Below, piece after piece: positions 52,040 through 64,000 of a stretch of DNA of 64,000 bases. Under the pieces are notes generated by a model, which made no database searches, was not told the origin of the DNA, and worked only from the letters and a program-made list of their open reading frames with translations. Origin of the DNA: Serinus canaria (Eukaryota; Chordata; Aves; Passeriformes; Fringillidae); NCBI RefSeq assembly GCF_022539315.1, contig NC_066317.1:54106435-54170434 (forward strand), given 5' to 3'. How positions within the stretch are numbered: position 1 is the first letter of the stretch; every line of letters begins with the position of its first letter. Position numbers and translations under genes: made by a program.

Positions 52040-55000
52040 AACGTGCTTGTTGGCAATGTGAAAGCAAAGCACATTCAAAAAAGTTCAAATTACATGGCTC
52101 ACTGCAAAGAAAGCCTCACCAGCACCAACAACATCACCAACACTGGTGGAGAATGAGGGGATTGAAGGGAAGAAAGTTTGGAGATTTTTCAGTGCAGAAA
52201 AAGAAGCAAGAATTGCAGAAAGAAGTGATATTTTAAAGTAGCTGCTACCCCAGCTATAGCCAGTAAGCTTTGGAAACAACTTGCTTTCTTTTTTGTATCT
52301 ATATCAGCTATTATAATAAAAAGTATTTCCTCCTCCTACAAACCTTGTCTTTCTTGAAGTTACATAGGATAGCTTACTCTGATGCCCAGGTGGGAGGTTT
52401 CAATCTCTTCCCACCTGCTCTTCAGCTCTGATGTTCTTTTAACCCTTGCCTGCCTTGACTCAGCTCAATAACTTGGCAGAAAACAAATCACAAAAAAATC
52501 TTTGTTGTTAAATTGGTTTGTTAAACAATCAGGTAACTACAGCACTTGGAGCAAGACTGAGGGCATATATCCTAAAGGTAAAAGTAGTTGGAAAAGTAGA
52601 AGCTACAGGACTACCTGGTTTTTGAAGCAACTATACTATGTAGCTTTGTTCTTATATCCTTAGACCACAACAACTACAATAAAAGTAGTGACTTAATAAA
52701 CTTGACAAAGGTATGCTGCAGTTCAAAAAACCCCAAACCCTCGCATGAAATTTGTTAAGTGACTCCTGTGGGACATATGTTTTGGATTAAGGCTTTCCTG
52801 AGTTAATGTAAGAAAAAACATTTTCAAATATTTGGCACAGAATGGAAGTTGCAGTAATTTGCATGAAAGAGGAAAGATGAAGGGACAAGGATAAGCCTTC
52901 AAGAGGAGACTTGTGCTTGAGGCCTTCAAGCTTTTTGGAAACAGGTGAAGAACAGTGGAATTAGAGTCACTGCAGAAGTCGTCAAACTAAGAAGAAAAAT
53001 CAACAGAGTGCAAGACTTGTAGGTTTCCACAGTAGCAGTTTGAACAGAGGCAAAATTTAAAATCATAGTTTTGCAACTGGCATCCATAGCAAGATATCTT
53101 AGTAGGAGTGGTTTCAGCAGAGATGAAAGAACAGAGAAAATAGTTCAGAAACATCAAGGGCAATTAACACACAAATCTGTACATTAGAAAGGAATTGGAC
53201 ATGACATTAAGATGAAAAGAAGTACAAGAAATTTTTCTCTTCAGGACTTTAGGAAAATGGAATATACAATGGGCTGTGATCACAGACGCCAGAAGCAACA
53301 ATTCATATTTCTATCATCATCATCTTTAGATTATGTGACCACATGGATCATCTCACTGATACAACCGATCAAAGCATGCATTGCCACAAACACAATACAA
53401 GGTTGAGAAGCAAGTAGCTTGAGAAAAACACAAGAATGTTTCTTTCAGTAGCAGTGAAGTGCAATCTCTTGATTAGCTATGCTGAAACTGTGGTGATGCC
53501 AAACCAAAATTCAGGTTGAATCAATTGTCTGAACTGCCCCCACTGCCAGAAGAGGCAGTTCTATGCCCTATCTCCATGCTGATCCACTACCCAGCACAAG
53601 CTTTTTATGTGGCTATGCAGAGAATTGGGTCATGTTATTGATGCAGGTAAAAATTCTGGGAAGAAGGTAGCCAAAGGGAAGAACTGCTTAACACAGCACT
53701 ACTTCAGAGGGAAAAGGTATCTTGGGCCATGGTTTGATTTAGTTAATCCAGCTTTACAACTCCTGGTGCCAGATCAAAAATGATAAACTTCTATGATAAA
53801 AAGCACCTATCAAAAGCAGATTAACAGTACAAATTGAATTTGTTTAAAACAGAGCCCAAAATGAAAGAATTTTCTGTACACTGGTGAATTTCATGCTAAT
53901 TAGACCTCTCTTCTCTTGCAGTTAGTATAACTGCAGCATAAGAGCAAAAAAGCAGTGTCAACTTTGCATTTTGTGTCTGACCTAATTTAGTTCAAGTGTA
54001 ATAGTGGCCTCACGTCTCACCCAGATCAGGTTGGTCCTGTTGAGTGACTCAGTGGTACACAAACATCATATTAAAGCTCAGGGACCAGCATCTTCTTTGC
54101 ACTCTGGTCAACAATTTCAGTACTTAGAACATGTTTCATCTTCATTTGTATGAGGACACAGAGTCTAGGAGTAAAGGCTGATTGTGAAATTTTTACTGTA
54201 ATCTTGTTCCTTTTGCTCCAATCCACAATTCCATGACTTGCCAGAATCTTTTGTTAGGTTACATTTAAAATTGAGTTACAGTCTGAGTGTTCAGCATTAT
54301 TCAAGGACATCTTAGGTTAGAGATTTCGTAAGACTCATTTTGGCAGCTGTTACTGACAATATCTAAAACGACGTTTCTGTGTAATAGCAGGTAGTTTGCA
54401 GGGTGCCATTTGCCAGTTCTCTTCTCAAAGGATGGGGCACTCTGAGTTCTTGCTTAGTTACCAGAACTTCCTTTGGGTTCTGCAAAGTCTGTCTTAAAAT
54501 TTTTAAACTACATCCTGCCACTTGTAATTTCATTGTTAGGGAACAGTTATTTTATTATCCTCACACCTACCAGAAGAAAAGAACATACTGAGAATTTCAG
54601 CTGTCATTGGCACGAAAGTGTTCGTGCCTGGCTGTCCTGGCTGCAGAGAAATGTGAGAACATGACCTAATTACACTCCGGAAAGGAGTTTCAAGAGTGCC
54701 ACGAAAACACACATTGTAGGTAGGTGGGATTTGGTGTGTGTGTCTGTGTGATTCGGTTTTTGTATAGGTGAGATAAATTATATTCAAATAACTTTTGGCT
54801 ATCAAGTGCAAATAACTGGTTACCTCATCTTACGGGGCCAATGTGAGGAAAAATGTTTTTAAGTATTATTTACTTGGCGCTATGAATTTTGAAGCCATTC
54901 AGCACCTAGGCAGGGGATTATCTTTCCTCCATAAAGTAAGAACAGCAACAGTCCTCAATGTAAGATTGAAGAACTGGAGTAGGAAGGCAAGAGCCAAGTC

Positions 55001-55040
55001 ATGGAAGCAAAGGAGAGGGAAACCAAAGCGCTTTATCGAG
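52040..55040. other. 5' flank of ADGRA3, no gene seen
   Basis: AT-rich until about 54950, then GC content climbs into the CpG island. No exon is recognised. A perfect small palindrome, ggcacgaa / agtg / ttcgtgcc, lies at 54609-54628. A TG-rich patch is at 54733-54750. Confidence 0.45.
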
Positions 55041-55175
55041 GACAGGTCTCACGGAGAGTCCCAGGGCCCCAGAGAGCTGCAGCAAGCCAAAGCGCCCAGG
55101 CTGTGCCCATGAGGGGACGAGCGCCACACAGTCTCCCCCAGCCCGGTGCCCCCGGCTGCGGCCCCCGCCCGGCCC

Positions 55176-55187
55176 GGCGCATGCGCA
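55176..55187. promoter_or_regulatory. NRF1-type binding site
   Basis: GGCGCATGCGCA contains the perfect palindrome GCGCATGCGC and fits the NRF1 consensus (YGCGCAYGCGCR) at all but the outermost base. A half-site-like gcttgcgcac follows at about 55210. Binding is inferred, not shown. Confidence 0.6.
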
Positions 55188-55372
55188 GGAGTACGGCAGC
55201 CACAGCGGCGCTTGCGCACTGGGGCCGCGGCCCGGCGGGCGCGCTCGGTGCCGCGGGGTCCGGCCCCGGCGGGAGGCGGCGCTGCTGCCGCCGCGCTCGG
55301 CCCGACCCGCGCCACACAAAGGCGGCTGCGGCCGCCACGGCTCCCGCCCGCCCGCCGCTCCCTCGGCACCGC

Positions 55373-55402
55373 ATGGCGGCGGCACCGCCCCCGCGGAGCT
55401 AG
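55373..55402 (+). CDS. Candidate upstream ORF in the ADGRA3 5' UTR
   Basis: An ATG followed by G at +4 opens a nine-codon frame (MAAAPPPRS) that ends at TAG, 105 nt before the main start. If transcription starts upstream of it, this uORF could lower translation of the receptor. Whether it lies in the transcript is unknown. Confidence 0.3.
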   Translation: MAAAPPPRS

Positions 55403-55507
55403 GCCAGGGCGGACCGGAGCCCCCTTCTTCCCTCCCTCCCTCCGGCCTTTCCCGGCCGGCCCGTCCGTCGCCGGGAGGAGCGGAGCAGGGTCCTGCGCGG
55501 CCCCGCC

Positions 55508-55770
55508 ATGCTGCCCCCGGGCCGCCGCGCTCTCTGCCGCCCGCCGCGCCGCCGCCGCCGCCCGGCGCGGCTCGTGCCCGCGCTGCTGCTGCTGGCGGTG
55601 CTGGGCGGCGGCGGAGCTGCGCTGCCTCCGGGCTGCAAGTACGACGGGCGTCCCAAGAGCGCCGGCAAAGCGGCGGCCGGCGGCCCGGCGGAGGTGAAGG
55701 TAGTTTGTAGCAACCTGGAGCTCGCTCAGGTCCTGCCTCCCGAGGCGCTCCCCAACCGCACGGTCACCCT
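55508..55770 (+). CDS. ADGRA3: Adhesion G-protein-coupled receptor A3, first coding exon (partial gene)
   Basis: The frame starts MLPPGRRALCRP, followed by an Arg-rich run. A hydrophobic signal-peptide core (LVPALLLLAVLGGGGAA, about residues 23-39) is followed by LPPGCKYDGRP and EVKVVCSNLELAQVLPP, then LPNRTVTL. This matches the N-terminus of ADGRA3 (GPR125), including the Cys pair of the leucine-rich-repeat N-cap and an N-glycosylation site (N-R-T). The exon ends CACCCT|gtgagt, after two bases of a Leu/Ile codon, where the leucine-rich repeats begin in the family. The start has G at -3. ADGRA3 is an orphan adhesion receptor at the plasma membrane linked to planar cell polarity, Dishevelled binding and progenitor marking. 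Only 87 codons of an expected roughly 1,300 are in the window. It faces GBA3 head to head, as in mammals. Confidence 0.95.
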
Positions 55771-56262
55771 GTGAGTACCGTCCCCGCGTGGGGGGTGGGC
55801 GAGCTCGGCGCGACGTGGACGGGGCGGAGGGGGAGTGGGAGCGCCGGTCTGAGGTAAAATGGGGTGAACTGGGGGGGAGTGGGAGCGTAGGTGACTCCCC
55901 TCTGCTGCTGGAGAAAGCCCCGGGAGCGGATGTACTTTTCATGTTTTCCGGTAGTTTCCCGGGGTGGTCGTTTTTGAAGGGGGCGAAGTGTCCCGTAACT
56001 CACTGGGGGGAGGCACCGTCCCGTGGAGCTCACCCCGCGGAACAGCATCCCCAACTCTCCCTCCTTCATCCCTCAGTAGGCGGGCTGTTTTTCTGCGGAG
56101 GCAATTCCTGCTTATCCATATGAATAACAAGTTTCAAACAGGATATGCAACTTAATCCAAAGTAAAAAACATGTTGCCACTTACTTTAGACATAAGTGTG
56201 CACGTGTAAAGAGAGGCTTTGCAAGTTGTTTTCCTTCCTGGGACATGATTCTAGCAAAGAAG

Positions 56263-56335
56263 TTCATAGAATGGTTTGGAATGGAAGGGAGAATCTCCAT
56301 CCTCTGGCATGGGTAAGATCGCTGAGCTCTGGATC
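56263..56335 (-). repeat. CR1 LINE 3' end fragment, reverse orientation
   Basis: ttcatagaatggtttggaat followed by ggaaggga matches the familiar avian CR1 terminus on the antisense strand ('tcatagaatggtttgggttggaaggga'). Similarity decays after about 30 bases. It sits in the first intron of ADGRA3. Confidence 0.5.
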
Positions 56336-58384
56336 TCACCAGTGAGTGGTCCCAGGAGTGAAACCCTTTCCCTTTCTTTAGAGAGGCTTATTGTGCCTGT
56401 GCTGCCATGGAAAGACTCAAGAGCAACCAAGTTGCGTGCAAGAAAGTCAGGGAAAAGTATATATTTTAAAATATTTATGTACTTAACTGGAAATCGCAGG
56501 TTTGAAAGATCTACCGGTAACCTGACATTTAAAAAGTACAGAATGTGCTGTCTAGAGAACAACAACCTGGTGCTTTTGTGAACACTGACAGCACTGAAAC
56601 ACCAAGGAATGGTGTTCTTCTAGAAGTCTTAGTGAGGTGTGTACTCAGCAGATGCATGGGCCTAGACCTGTGAGAAAAGGGAAAGCAAAAAATGGGAGCT
56701 AAATAAGGCTAAAGTAGTTGTTCTTATTTGAATGTCTGTAAGGGTTCAGACAATATTTCTAAATTACTTGTGAGAAATGATTATAGATGTTCCTACTTGA
56801 AGTTTCTGAAGTAGAAAACAAGGCAAAAAGTAGAAGTGACAGTAGTTTGATCAGCAAATCTCTTTTAGTCTTTGTTAGCCTCAAATGCTTTGCAGCTGAT
56901 TAAATGTTATGAGTATGGTATTATCTATAATAATTTTGATATAAGTAGATGTTAGTATGGTTGATATGCTGAAGTTCACTGTGGGGTTCTTTTGGTTCAA
57001 AAAACTTGAATCACAGCTATGATTGCTGGGAAAGACAAACAGATACCAAACACAGTAGCCTTGCTGTGAGTGGATCTTTGTTCATTATTGTACTGACAGA
57101 AGAATTTGGAAGAATGGTTCATCTTTCATCTTGATTTTCATACTCCTTCAATATCTGGAGCATATCTTCATACACTAATTAGTAGCTTTCAATTAACCAG
57201 CCTTTGAAGTTCATAACAACTTCTGAAATATGTTTCTGATTTGAACTTTTTAGTAGACATAGCAAGAAACAATGTCATTTTTTCATTGTTATTTTTAGGA
57301 AATATCATAACTGTGTTGATACAATTTAATGAACATACACTTCAAAATTTTGCTTAAATATAAAGCAAGGATTATTAAACCAATTACCTTTTTCCCCCAA
57401 ACCTAGCTGTTGTGCTCAGGTTCAGAATCTTGCATGTTTGTTGACTCTTGAAGCATGGCTTTCCATTCTCAGGTTTTGTTTTGTTGTGGTTTTTTTTGTT
57501 TTGTTTGTTTGTTTTAATTATTATTACCAAGTCCATGTTAACCTAGATTGAAAGTGTTGATGATGTGTAGGTTTTGTCACCAAATGCCACTTCTCTAACA
57601 TGTTGATTAGTAGTGCCTGGATTAATTGTTACCTAATCTTTTGCCAAAAATGATGTTTTTTTTCCCCAAGCTGATACTCAAAATTGCAGCACTTGGTGAA
57701 CAGTTGTCTGATTAGAGTCAAACTGCCCTGAGTTATCTTGATTTTTGTGGGATTCATCTATTAAGTACTACTTCTATTAGATCTTTTTGGATTATTGGAT
57801 CACTGCAGAGATATGTAGCTGAAAATAGATCACTTTTGTGTAAATCAGCTGCATTTTAATTCAGTTAATTTTCTTTTATATTGACTCTATTTTGCACAAA
57901 CCAGTTTTAAATACAATGACCTATATAGCTTTATATAACAACTTCTTTTTTTGAATGAGTTAGGAATGATGCAAATGAAGTGATTATATGCATTGTGGAA
58001 ATACTGATTTCTTCCTTATCATTGTTCAAGTTCTTAGATTTTCAGGAGATTAGCTACTGTGCCTTTAGCTTTTACCATCTCTTTTTTTCCCAGTGAAATA
58101 CTTTTGAGGACAATAGTCTGTAGAAAGTGAGAAAATAAGTGAGAAATAGTGGAAATTAGGATAAGCGAGTAGCATCTGAGGATGCTGGCCAGGTTCCTTC
58201 ATTCTTCAACACCATTGTAATTAGTGGTTAATGATGATACAAGTTGGGCGAGGTCACGTAATTTTTTGTTTGCCACAAAATGTGTTATTGACCCAGTAAT
58301 TTAGGTCAGTATGATGAGAATCTTCAGGCAATTCAGAAAAAACATCCTAATTTAATTTCAACTGGTAAGAGATAAAGTAAGTTT

Positions 58385-58450
58385 GTTTCATGAATGCGGA
58401 AGAAAAGCAGACATGGTTGTTTCATGATTGAGGAAGAAAAGCAGATGCGG
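58385..58450. repeat. Two-copy tandem duplication, 34-bp period
   Basis: gtttcatgaatgcggaagaa then aagcagacatggtt is followed at 58419 by gtttcatgattgaggaagaa then aagcagatgcgg. It is a local duplication in ADGRA3 intron 1 with no sign of coding. Confidence 0.75.
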
Positions 58451-61400
58451 GAAGAGGACTATTAAAGTATGGAAATGTGTTTATGGGAGAGTAAGTGATG
58501 TGTAGGATTTCTGGTAGTACTGTAAATTGGTTTTCCTTTACAATCCAGGTTGAACTAGCTGTTGCTTTATGGGGCTCTTAGGTCAAATTCCAAGGTGAAT
58601 TCAAATTCATTTATTGTTAAGGAAGAGACTTTTTTCTTAGCATTATATAATAACAGCTGATTTGGATGCAAATGAAGGGTGTATCTACACGAACACCATC
58701 AATTGCTTTGACATTTGTAGGTTAAGCAGACAGATAAGATGCTTTTGGTTTGAATATACCAAAACAGGGTGAATGTAACTGTAGTTTGTCTGCCATGCTC
58801 TTTATTTCAGTAGGCACTGAAGCCATTGCCATGATGCACATTTAAGTGAGGAATGCCCTTGTAATAGAAGCCTGAGATAAAATATCTGTTGCTGTTGTGT
58901 TTCTTGGTGCACATTCAAATCATGATGTTGGATACTTGTTTGAGCTTACTGGCTATTAGCCATTACGTTGTTTTTTGGGAGAGAATGTGTAAGTCCACTG
59001 AAAACAAGGCCGTAAAACTTATTTTTTGCGAATATTGTTTACCTGTTACATATGTTATCAGAGCAGGAATCTAAATAAACAAAGAAAAAGCATATGTACT
59101 CAGTAAAGAAGTGCATTCTTGGATCAGGAGGCTTACTGCTCTGCAAACAACTTTGTGTAAGCACATATCCTCATAGGAACATAGGAGTATCAGTGTTTGC
59201 ACTTAAAAAAAAGTGTTAGGATTTACAAGCCAGAGCATTTGCCTGGGTTGATGTTCGGAGCTTTTCAAAGATATGTTTAACTGGATTGCTGTTAAGAAAC
59301 ATCTTAAAAAGTTACAGCTTTCATCCAGCTCCTAAATAAAATCACATCAAACTATGTCCATTAAGAAGCTCATATGCATACTTACTTGGACTTCCAAATA
59401 TCTGTGCAATTTTTCTATTTATGACATAAATATAAATTTCAGAAGTTTCAAAGCAAAATGTCACTGATATTGCAAGAAGCCATTTTTATTGCACTGTTAT
59501 TACATTGTGTCTGAGTCATGCAATTTTAATATCCTCTGTGGAAGTTTGTCTCTTTTAAAGTGCATTTCTGTTTACTAGCTTGATGTTACTCTTGATAGTT
59601 GTTGGTTTGGGTTTGGGGTTTTTTTTGTTTGTTTTTTTGTTGGAATAGTCAGTTTTAGACTGATGAAGTGCTCAGTACTAATAATTTGGGCAGTGATAAC
59701 ATTTTTGAAGGTACAAGGTACTAATAATCCCCATTAAAACTTTAGAACTTAACATTTTCTTTGACCAGTGGATACACAGGCTCTGCAAAATGCATCTTAG
59801 GAATACAAGGCAGTACAGAGATAGTACTTGAGAACTGTAGCCACAATGTACTAATTCACAAGTACATGTACATGCCTCTTTATCAGTGACATCTGACTCC
59901 TAAAAATCCTTAGTGTGTAATTTAATGATAGGCTTGTGTTCATACTTCTGTCAGATTTTGTGTGTCTTTTACCTTGTTGAGAAGAGAACCAATTTCGTGC
60001 TTTTCTGTATGTACTTTTCCAACATGGAGTCATTGCTGTGAGCTTGTTATAGGAGATTGAGTACATGTAATATTTTCTTATTATGTACACTTTTGTGTGT
60101 GTTTGAGTATTGCAAGAAAATTCTGATGTCACAATTTGAACAGTTTTCTTCTAAATTGCAATATTTAGTTCTATCGGAAAAATTATTCAGCTTTGGAAGA
60201 CATCATGTTGCATGGTTTATGTGTCCACTGGGATACACTGTCAAGATTGAATAGTGTTTTCCTATTTCATGAAGTGCTGCAGTAATGACTTTAACATACA
60301 TGGTGGTTTTGTAACTGGCAATAGTCTTCATACAGTCTTGTATTCATATTTCTGTTTAATAAAAAAAAAAATACTCTTTTGTATTAGCATTTTTAAATTA
60401 TTTTATGTGCCTTTCTCAATGAGATTATTTTACTTTTGATTAAACACGTGAGATAATTAGAAATATGGCTTCTGTACCACAGATAGAACTGTAGCACTTG
60501 TTACAAGCCTGGGGCTCAGGTTTTGCATCAGAGCTATGTATCGGTTACTGTTGAGTTAAAATAAGGGAGAAGGACAGAGCTAAGTTCTGCATAATTCTGG
60601 AGAGTAAATTTAAGTTTTTGTAGTGGAACATTTTTTTTAGTTCTCAGATTTACATATTAATGTAAAATTGCCCAAACCTTTGTTATTAAGTAGATACCCA
60701 TTTAAGCAATGCTCTTCCTGTGTTCAGGAGAGCCCTTCAATTAGCCCTGAAGTGACTATTAAATGTTGAATGTGTTATGCTATTTCTAGCCTCAAGAAGA
60801 CAGATTTGAATCTTCATAATTAATACTTTTTTATTTTATTGTTGTCTTTTATTGATCGGTAGTATTCCTGGGTTTGCTTCAGAACTGCAAAATACTGAAA
60901 TTTTTGTTTTTATTTAATGCCAAGAGTAAAATAATTGAACTAGAATTTGTGCTGCAGTGATGAAGAACGAATAAATTCTTATGTCTCTATGCTTGTAGTT
61001 TGCTCATGTTTCAGAGGTTATTTTTGTAATTTAAAACAACTATGGAGCTGCAAGTTTAGATTTTTCAGAATTTTATGGTTCCCATATGTACTTTGCATGC
61101 GCCAGATATGTTGCAGGTTCATGGATTTGTCATTACTGCCTTATATAGTCTATCTTCACCATTACAGTCTACAATTTTTGAATCTGCTCTGTTTAAATGC
61201 ATTTTTTGTACTGCTAGTTAATCCATGAAGATTAAAAACAGTTGAGCATTTATTTTCACCAGTGATAATAAACTGTTTAAGAGCGTCACATAAAGTATGT
61301 TTTTTGCGGGTTTTGCTTTCTGTAGTTAGATAAATAATGAATTAAATTTATTTTTAAAAATTATATAATCTATTAAATGTCTCTAGTTTTTACCTAGTAA

Positions 61401-64000
61401 ATAGCTGAGAATTTAATTTTCCCCATGTATTCACTGTTTGGGTGTTAAGCAATGAAAACTGCAATGCATTGTTGCTCTAGAGTGCTAGAGATCATATCCA
61501 GTACTAATTACTGTTTACGTGGATCATGTGTTGTGGCTGAGGATTGCTGTGTTGTGGCCGATCCTTGTGCACTGCTGCAGGGCATGTCCAGTGGTGGCTG
61601 TCCCACAGATTTCCAGGCTGCCCTGGGGCCAGGCAGATGCCAGGGCACTGCAGTGCAGAGCTTTTGGGTCCCCAGGGAGCAGACTACCTACTTTGGTTGT
61701 GTGTTTGATCCAAGCTGGTCAGCCAGTTTTGGCTGGGCTGCAGTGTTTTCACTTCTGGAGTAGGACATGACCTTTTTGGTAAGACAGACCAAAAGCTTTT
61801 TGAGGGGAGGGAAGAAACCCAAACAGAACAGATTCAGACTGATTAAAGATGTTTAAGAAATAGGTAGCTTAATTCCACAGTTCTTTCTGCACTGGACAGT
61901 GTGTTCTAGGATTCATCCAGACTCCAGGTGGCTGAGGGTGTGCTGTCTTCAGGTCTTTTGTCTAAAAGTACAATCTGTGCCCTCTGCTACGTCACTTCAG
62001 TCTAGGGAAAGAAGGTGCTTTGAGGTAGGGGGAGGGAGGTTAGAGTCTAGAGTGAATAAATGCAGAAGGATTGGATTTAAGAGGTGGAGGCTGTTGCTGG
62101 GAGTTGGGATGGACGTGTGGGTTTCTTTGAATTGATATGTTAGTTATGGAGCTGGGAAACCAGAAAACTTCAGAGAGAATGAAGGCAGAGCAAATAAGGT
62201 ACTGAAGGCCGAGTGTAAACTGGCTTGATGTGGGATCAGCAACATTCTTGGAAATTCAGCAGCTACCCCTGAAGTCACTAGACATGACTGACATCTCTAT
62301 GCCAGTAAGAAGAGATGGGTCACATGAGGAATGGTAGTGGTATAACACAGTCCAGGAAAGTTCCTCTGGTGCTGTCCACATGATGTGCTGTTTCCACCTG
62401 AGCTGTTTCTGTCAGATACAAGAGCTCCTTATTAGCTTTCCCATGTTGTTGTAGAGTATGTTTTACCTTGAAACTGAGCACCAGGCAGAGTTTTTGCAAG
62501 TTATGCTTAGGTTTCTATAAGTGTCCTGTCAGACATTCCGGACAACTTATTCCTATACTCGGACTGTTGTTTCAGGATAACAGCCTCTGGTGTTAGTAGG
62601 AATTTTAAGCAATTTAATTTGTGTGCTGATTGACTCATTGATGTTTCTAAGGGTTGCAGTGACCTGACTTACTGCTGTGAGCTGCAGATCCCCTTCAACC
62701 TTCTCTTCGTGCGTCTGACACAGGATGATAAGATGCAAGGGCTGAGGAGAGAAGATCTCTCACTCTGTGTAGGGAATGTTGCCTCAGCATCCCGCTGTCG
62801 GTAAAACCATAGCCTAAACTGGAGCTGGTGTGTTCATACCTTCGCCTCCCAGTCTGTCGCTGTGTGGATGTTGGTGGGTTTTTTCCCTCCCCTCCCTGGC
62901 TGCAGTACTAGTATTTGTCTGGCTCCATGCCTAGTCAGTTCAGGGAGCTAAGCTATCCAAAAACTGTTTACTTCTGTAGGATTAGGATATAAATTTTTGT
63001 AAATGTATCTTTGTGTGCCAGCAGCTGACAGGAAGTGCTTGTTAACATGTCTAGACAAAGCACTTTCATAGAGAGCAGGTACACCTGGTAGGAAATGTGA
63101 ATACATGTGAGACTGGGTGTGACACTCTATGTTCTAATTAGTACTACTGTGATATGACACAGAAAATTTATTAATTTATTTGCCATAGCAGCTAAAGTTA
63201 GAAGTGGCTGGCAGGGCATCCATGTGTGGTATTTTGTGCGAAGCAAATTATTCTTGCATATATGGATGGATTTTTTTGGGGTCAGGTGAATTTGCACTGA
63301 ACTGCAAATCAGTGGTAGTCCTAAAAGGTATACAGCTGGTGGCTAAGTGGGAAAATCAGGAGGGAGCAGAAGTTAGTAAACCAAGACAGTTATTACAGAA
63401 AAAGTTGATAATGATATCTTAGCATAATGCAGGTACTACAGATCTAACCAGTGGGGAGAAAACTTGGAGGAAGCTTTCTAGAATGAAGTGGTCACAAGGG
63501 TAAGACTTCCAGTGCTTTCTATTTGCTTTAGAAATGGCAACACAGAGTTAATGTTGTTAGAAATAGGGTGTAGCTGTGCCCTCTGAATTTTCTCCTTGGT
63601 AGGCTTTTGAACCTGGCATGAATACAAGAAAGAAAGGAAAATTTAGTTGGTAAATTTGTAATTTTCCAAGAATTCATTTTGAAATTGGTATGATTTTCAG
63701 CAACGCTGCTGCTCATTCTTGCATTCTGTTTTGCCCCTCTGTTCAGTCCTTTCCTAAGGTGATTTTTATTTGGTACTTTTACATAGAGAACTTGATGTGT
63801 TGCTCCAGTGATTGACACTGTATTTCACTAGAAATAATTTCTGTCCTTAAGAACAGTTTGTTTTTAATGAAAAGCAATAAATAAAGCATGTAGCTACATA
63901 CTGAATATCAAGAAAAAAATTCTTTAATGGCACTGCATAGTGAGCATCTCTACTTGAACAATCCAGGGATTCTGTAGGAAAAATAAAGATTCCTCATTTA

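Larger units (their letters stand above)
55041..55800 (+). promoter_or_regulatory. CpG island promoter of ADGRA3
   Basis: Sequence changes sharply from AT-rich to very GC- and CpG-rich over about 750 bp, covering the upstream region, the 5' UTR and the first coding exon. It has no clear TATA box. It holds GC boxes and an NRF1-type palindrome, as expected for a broadly expressed CpG-island gene. The transcription start cannot be fixed from sequence; it should lie between about 55150 and 55450. Long open frames on both strands inside it (for example 55049-55942 on the minus strand) are due to the lack of A/T-rich stop codons. Confidence 0.8.
55771..64000 (+). other. ADGRA3 intron 1, open at the right edge
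   Basis: The intron begins with a consensus donor (gtgagt). No second exon, which should encode an LRR starting I-L-S-N-N-K-like, was found on the + strand, so the intron runs past the window. It is AT-rich after the island. T-rich tracts lie at 57477-57517 and 59618-59640. A less AT-rich patch at 61530-61700 has two overlapping open frames (up to 103 codons) of no recognised family. Confidence 0.75.

Noticed and set aside
55049..55942. 297-codon minus-strand frame across the CpG island
   Set aside because: It overlaps the ADGRA3 exon antisense, is made of Arg/Ala/Gly/Pro runs and has no recognisable motif. GC-rich DNA lacks stop codons by composition.
61452..61770. Two overlapping Cys/Gly-rich frames in ADGRA3 intron 1
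   Set aside because: They lie in a locally GC-richer patch, show no known domain or convincing splice sites, and do not resemble the expected leucine-rich-repeat exon.
1..64000. Bacterial-type systems, CRISPR arrays, tRNA or rRNA genes
   Set aside because: None was seen. The only regular array is the 178-bp satellite with no spacers, and no cloverleaf or rRNA core sequence was recognised by eye.

Overview
The window looks like nuclear DNA of a bird. Three things point that way: degenerate CR1-type LINE copies, a solo long terminal repeat (LTR) of a kind common in songbird genomes, and a conserved gene pair. The order within birds is inferred only from the LTR; a passerine is likely but not proven. 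Most of the sequence is AT-rich, non-coding DNA.

Two genes can be recognised, arranged head to head about 34 kb apart as GBA3 and ADGRA3 are in mammals. On the + strand, a CpG island at about 55.05-55.80 kb carries the promoter and first coding exon of ADGRA3 (GPR125). Its N-terminus, with signal peptide and start of the leucine-rich-repeat cap, is encoded at 55508-55770; the rest of the gene lies beyond the right edge. On the - strand, three blocks at 21.1, 16.8 and 10.7 kb encode pieces of cytosolic beta-glucosidase GBA3. The first block has no usable start codon. The second has a cysteine in place of a core arginine and would need a GC splice donor. The large central coding exon is not visible, and the last block runs into a stop with no donor. 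GBA3 is therefore most simply read as a decayed (unitary) pseudogene.

The most striking structure is at 39.9-47.1 kb. A solo LTR is split in two by about 6.65 kb of a GC-rich satellite: roughly 37 tandem units of 176-179 bp, each carrying a telomere-like CCCTAA box. The two LTR halves share an exact 17-bp direct repeat on either side of the array, and the array starts and stops at the telomere-like box. This suggests capture and expansion of a telomere-associated satellite inside one LTR.

Other structure includes a 131-bp hairpin with 55-bp arms at 51.9-52.0 kb whose arm differences are nearly all G:U-compatible in + strand RNA, a 133-bp hexanucleotide microsatellite beside an AT-rich inverted repeat at 47.4-47.6 kb, and several old LINE remnants. 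Long open frames inside the satellite and the CpG island are side effects of base composition, not genes.
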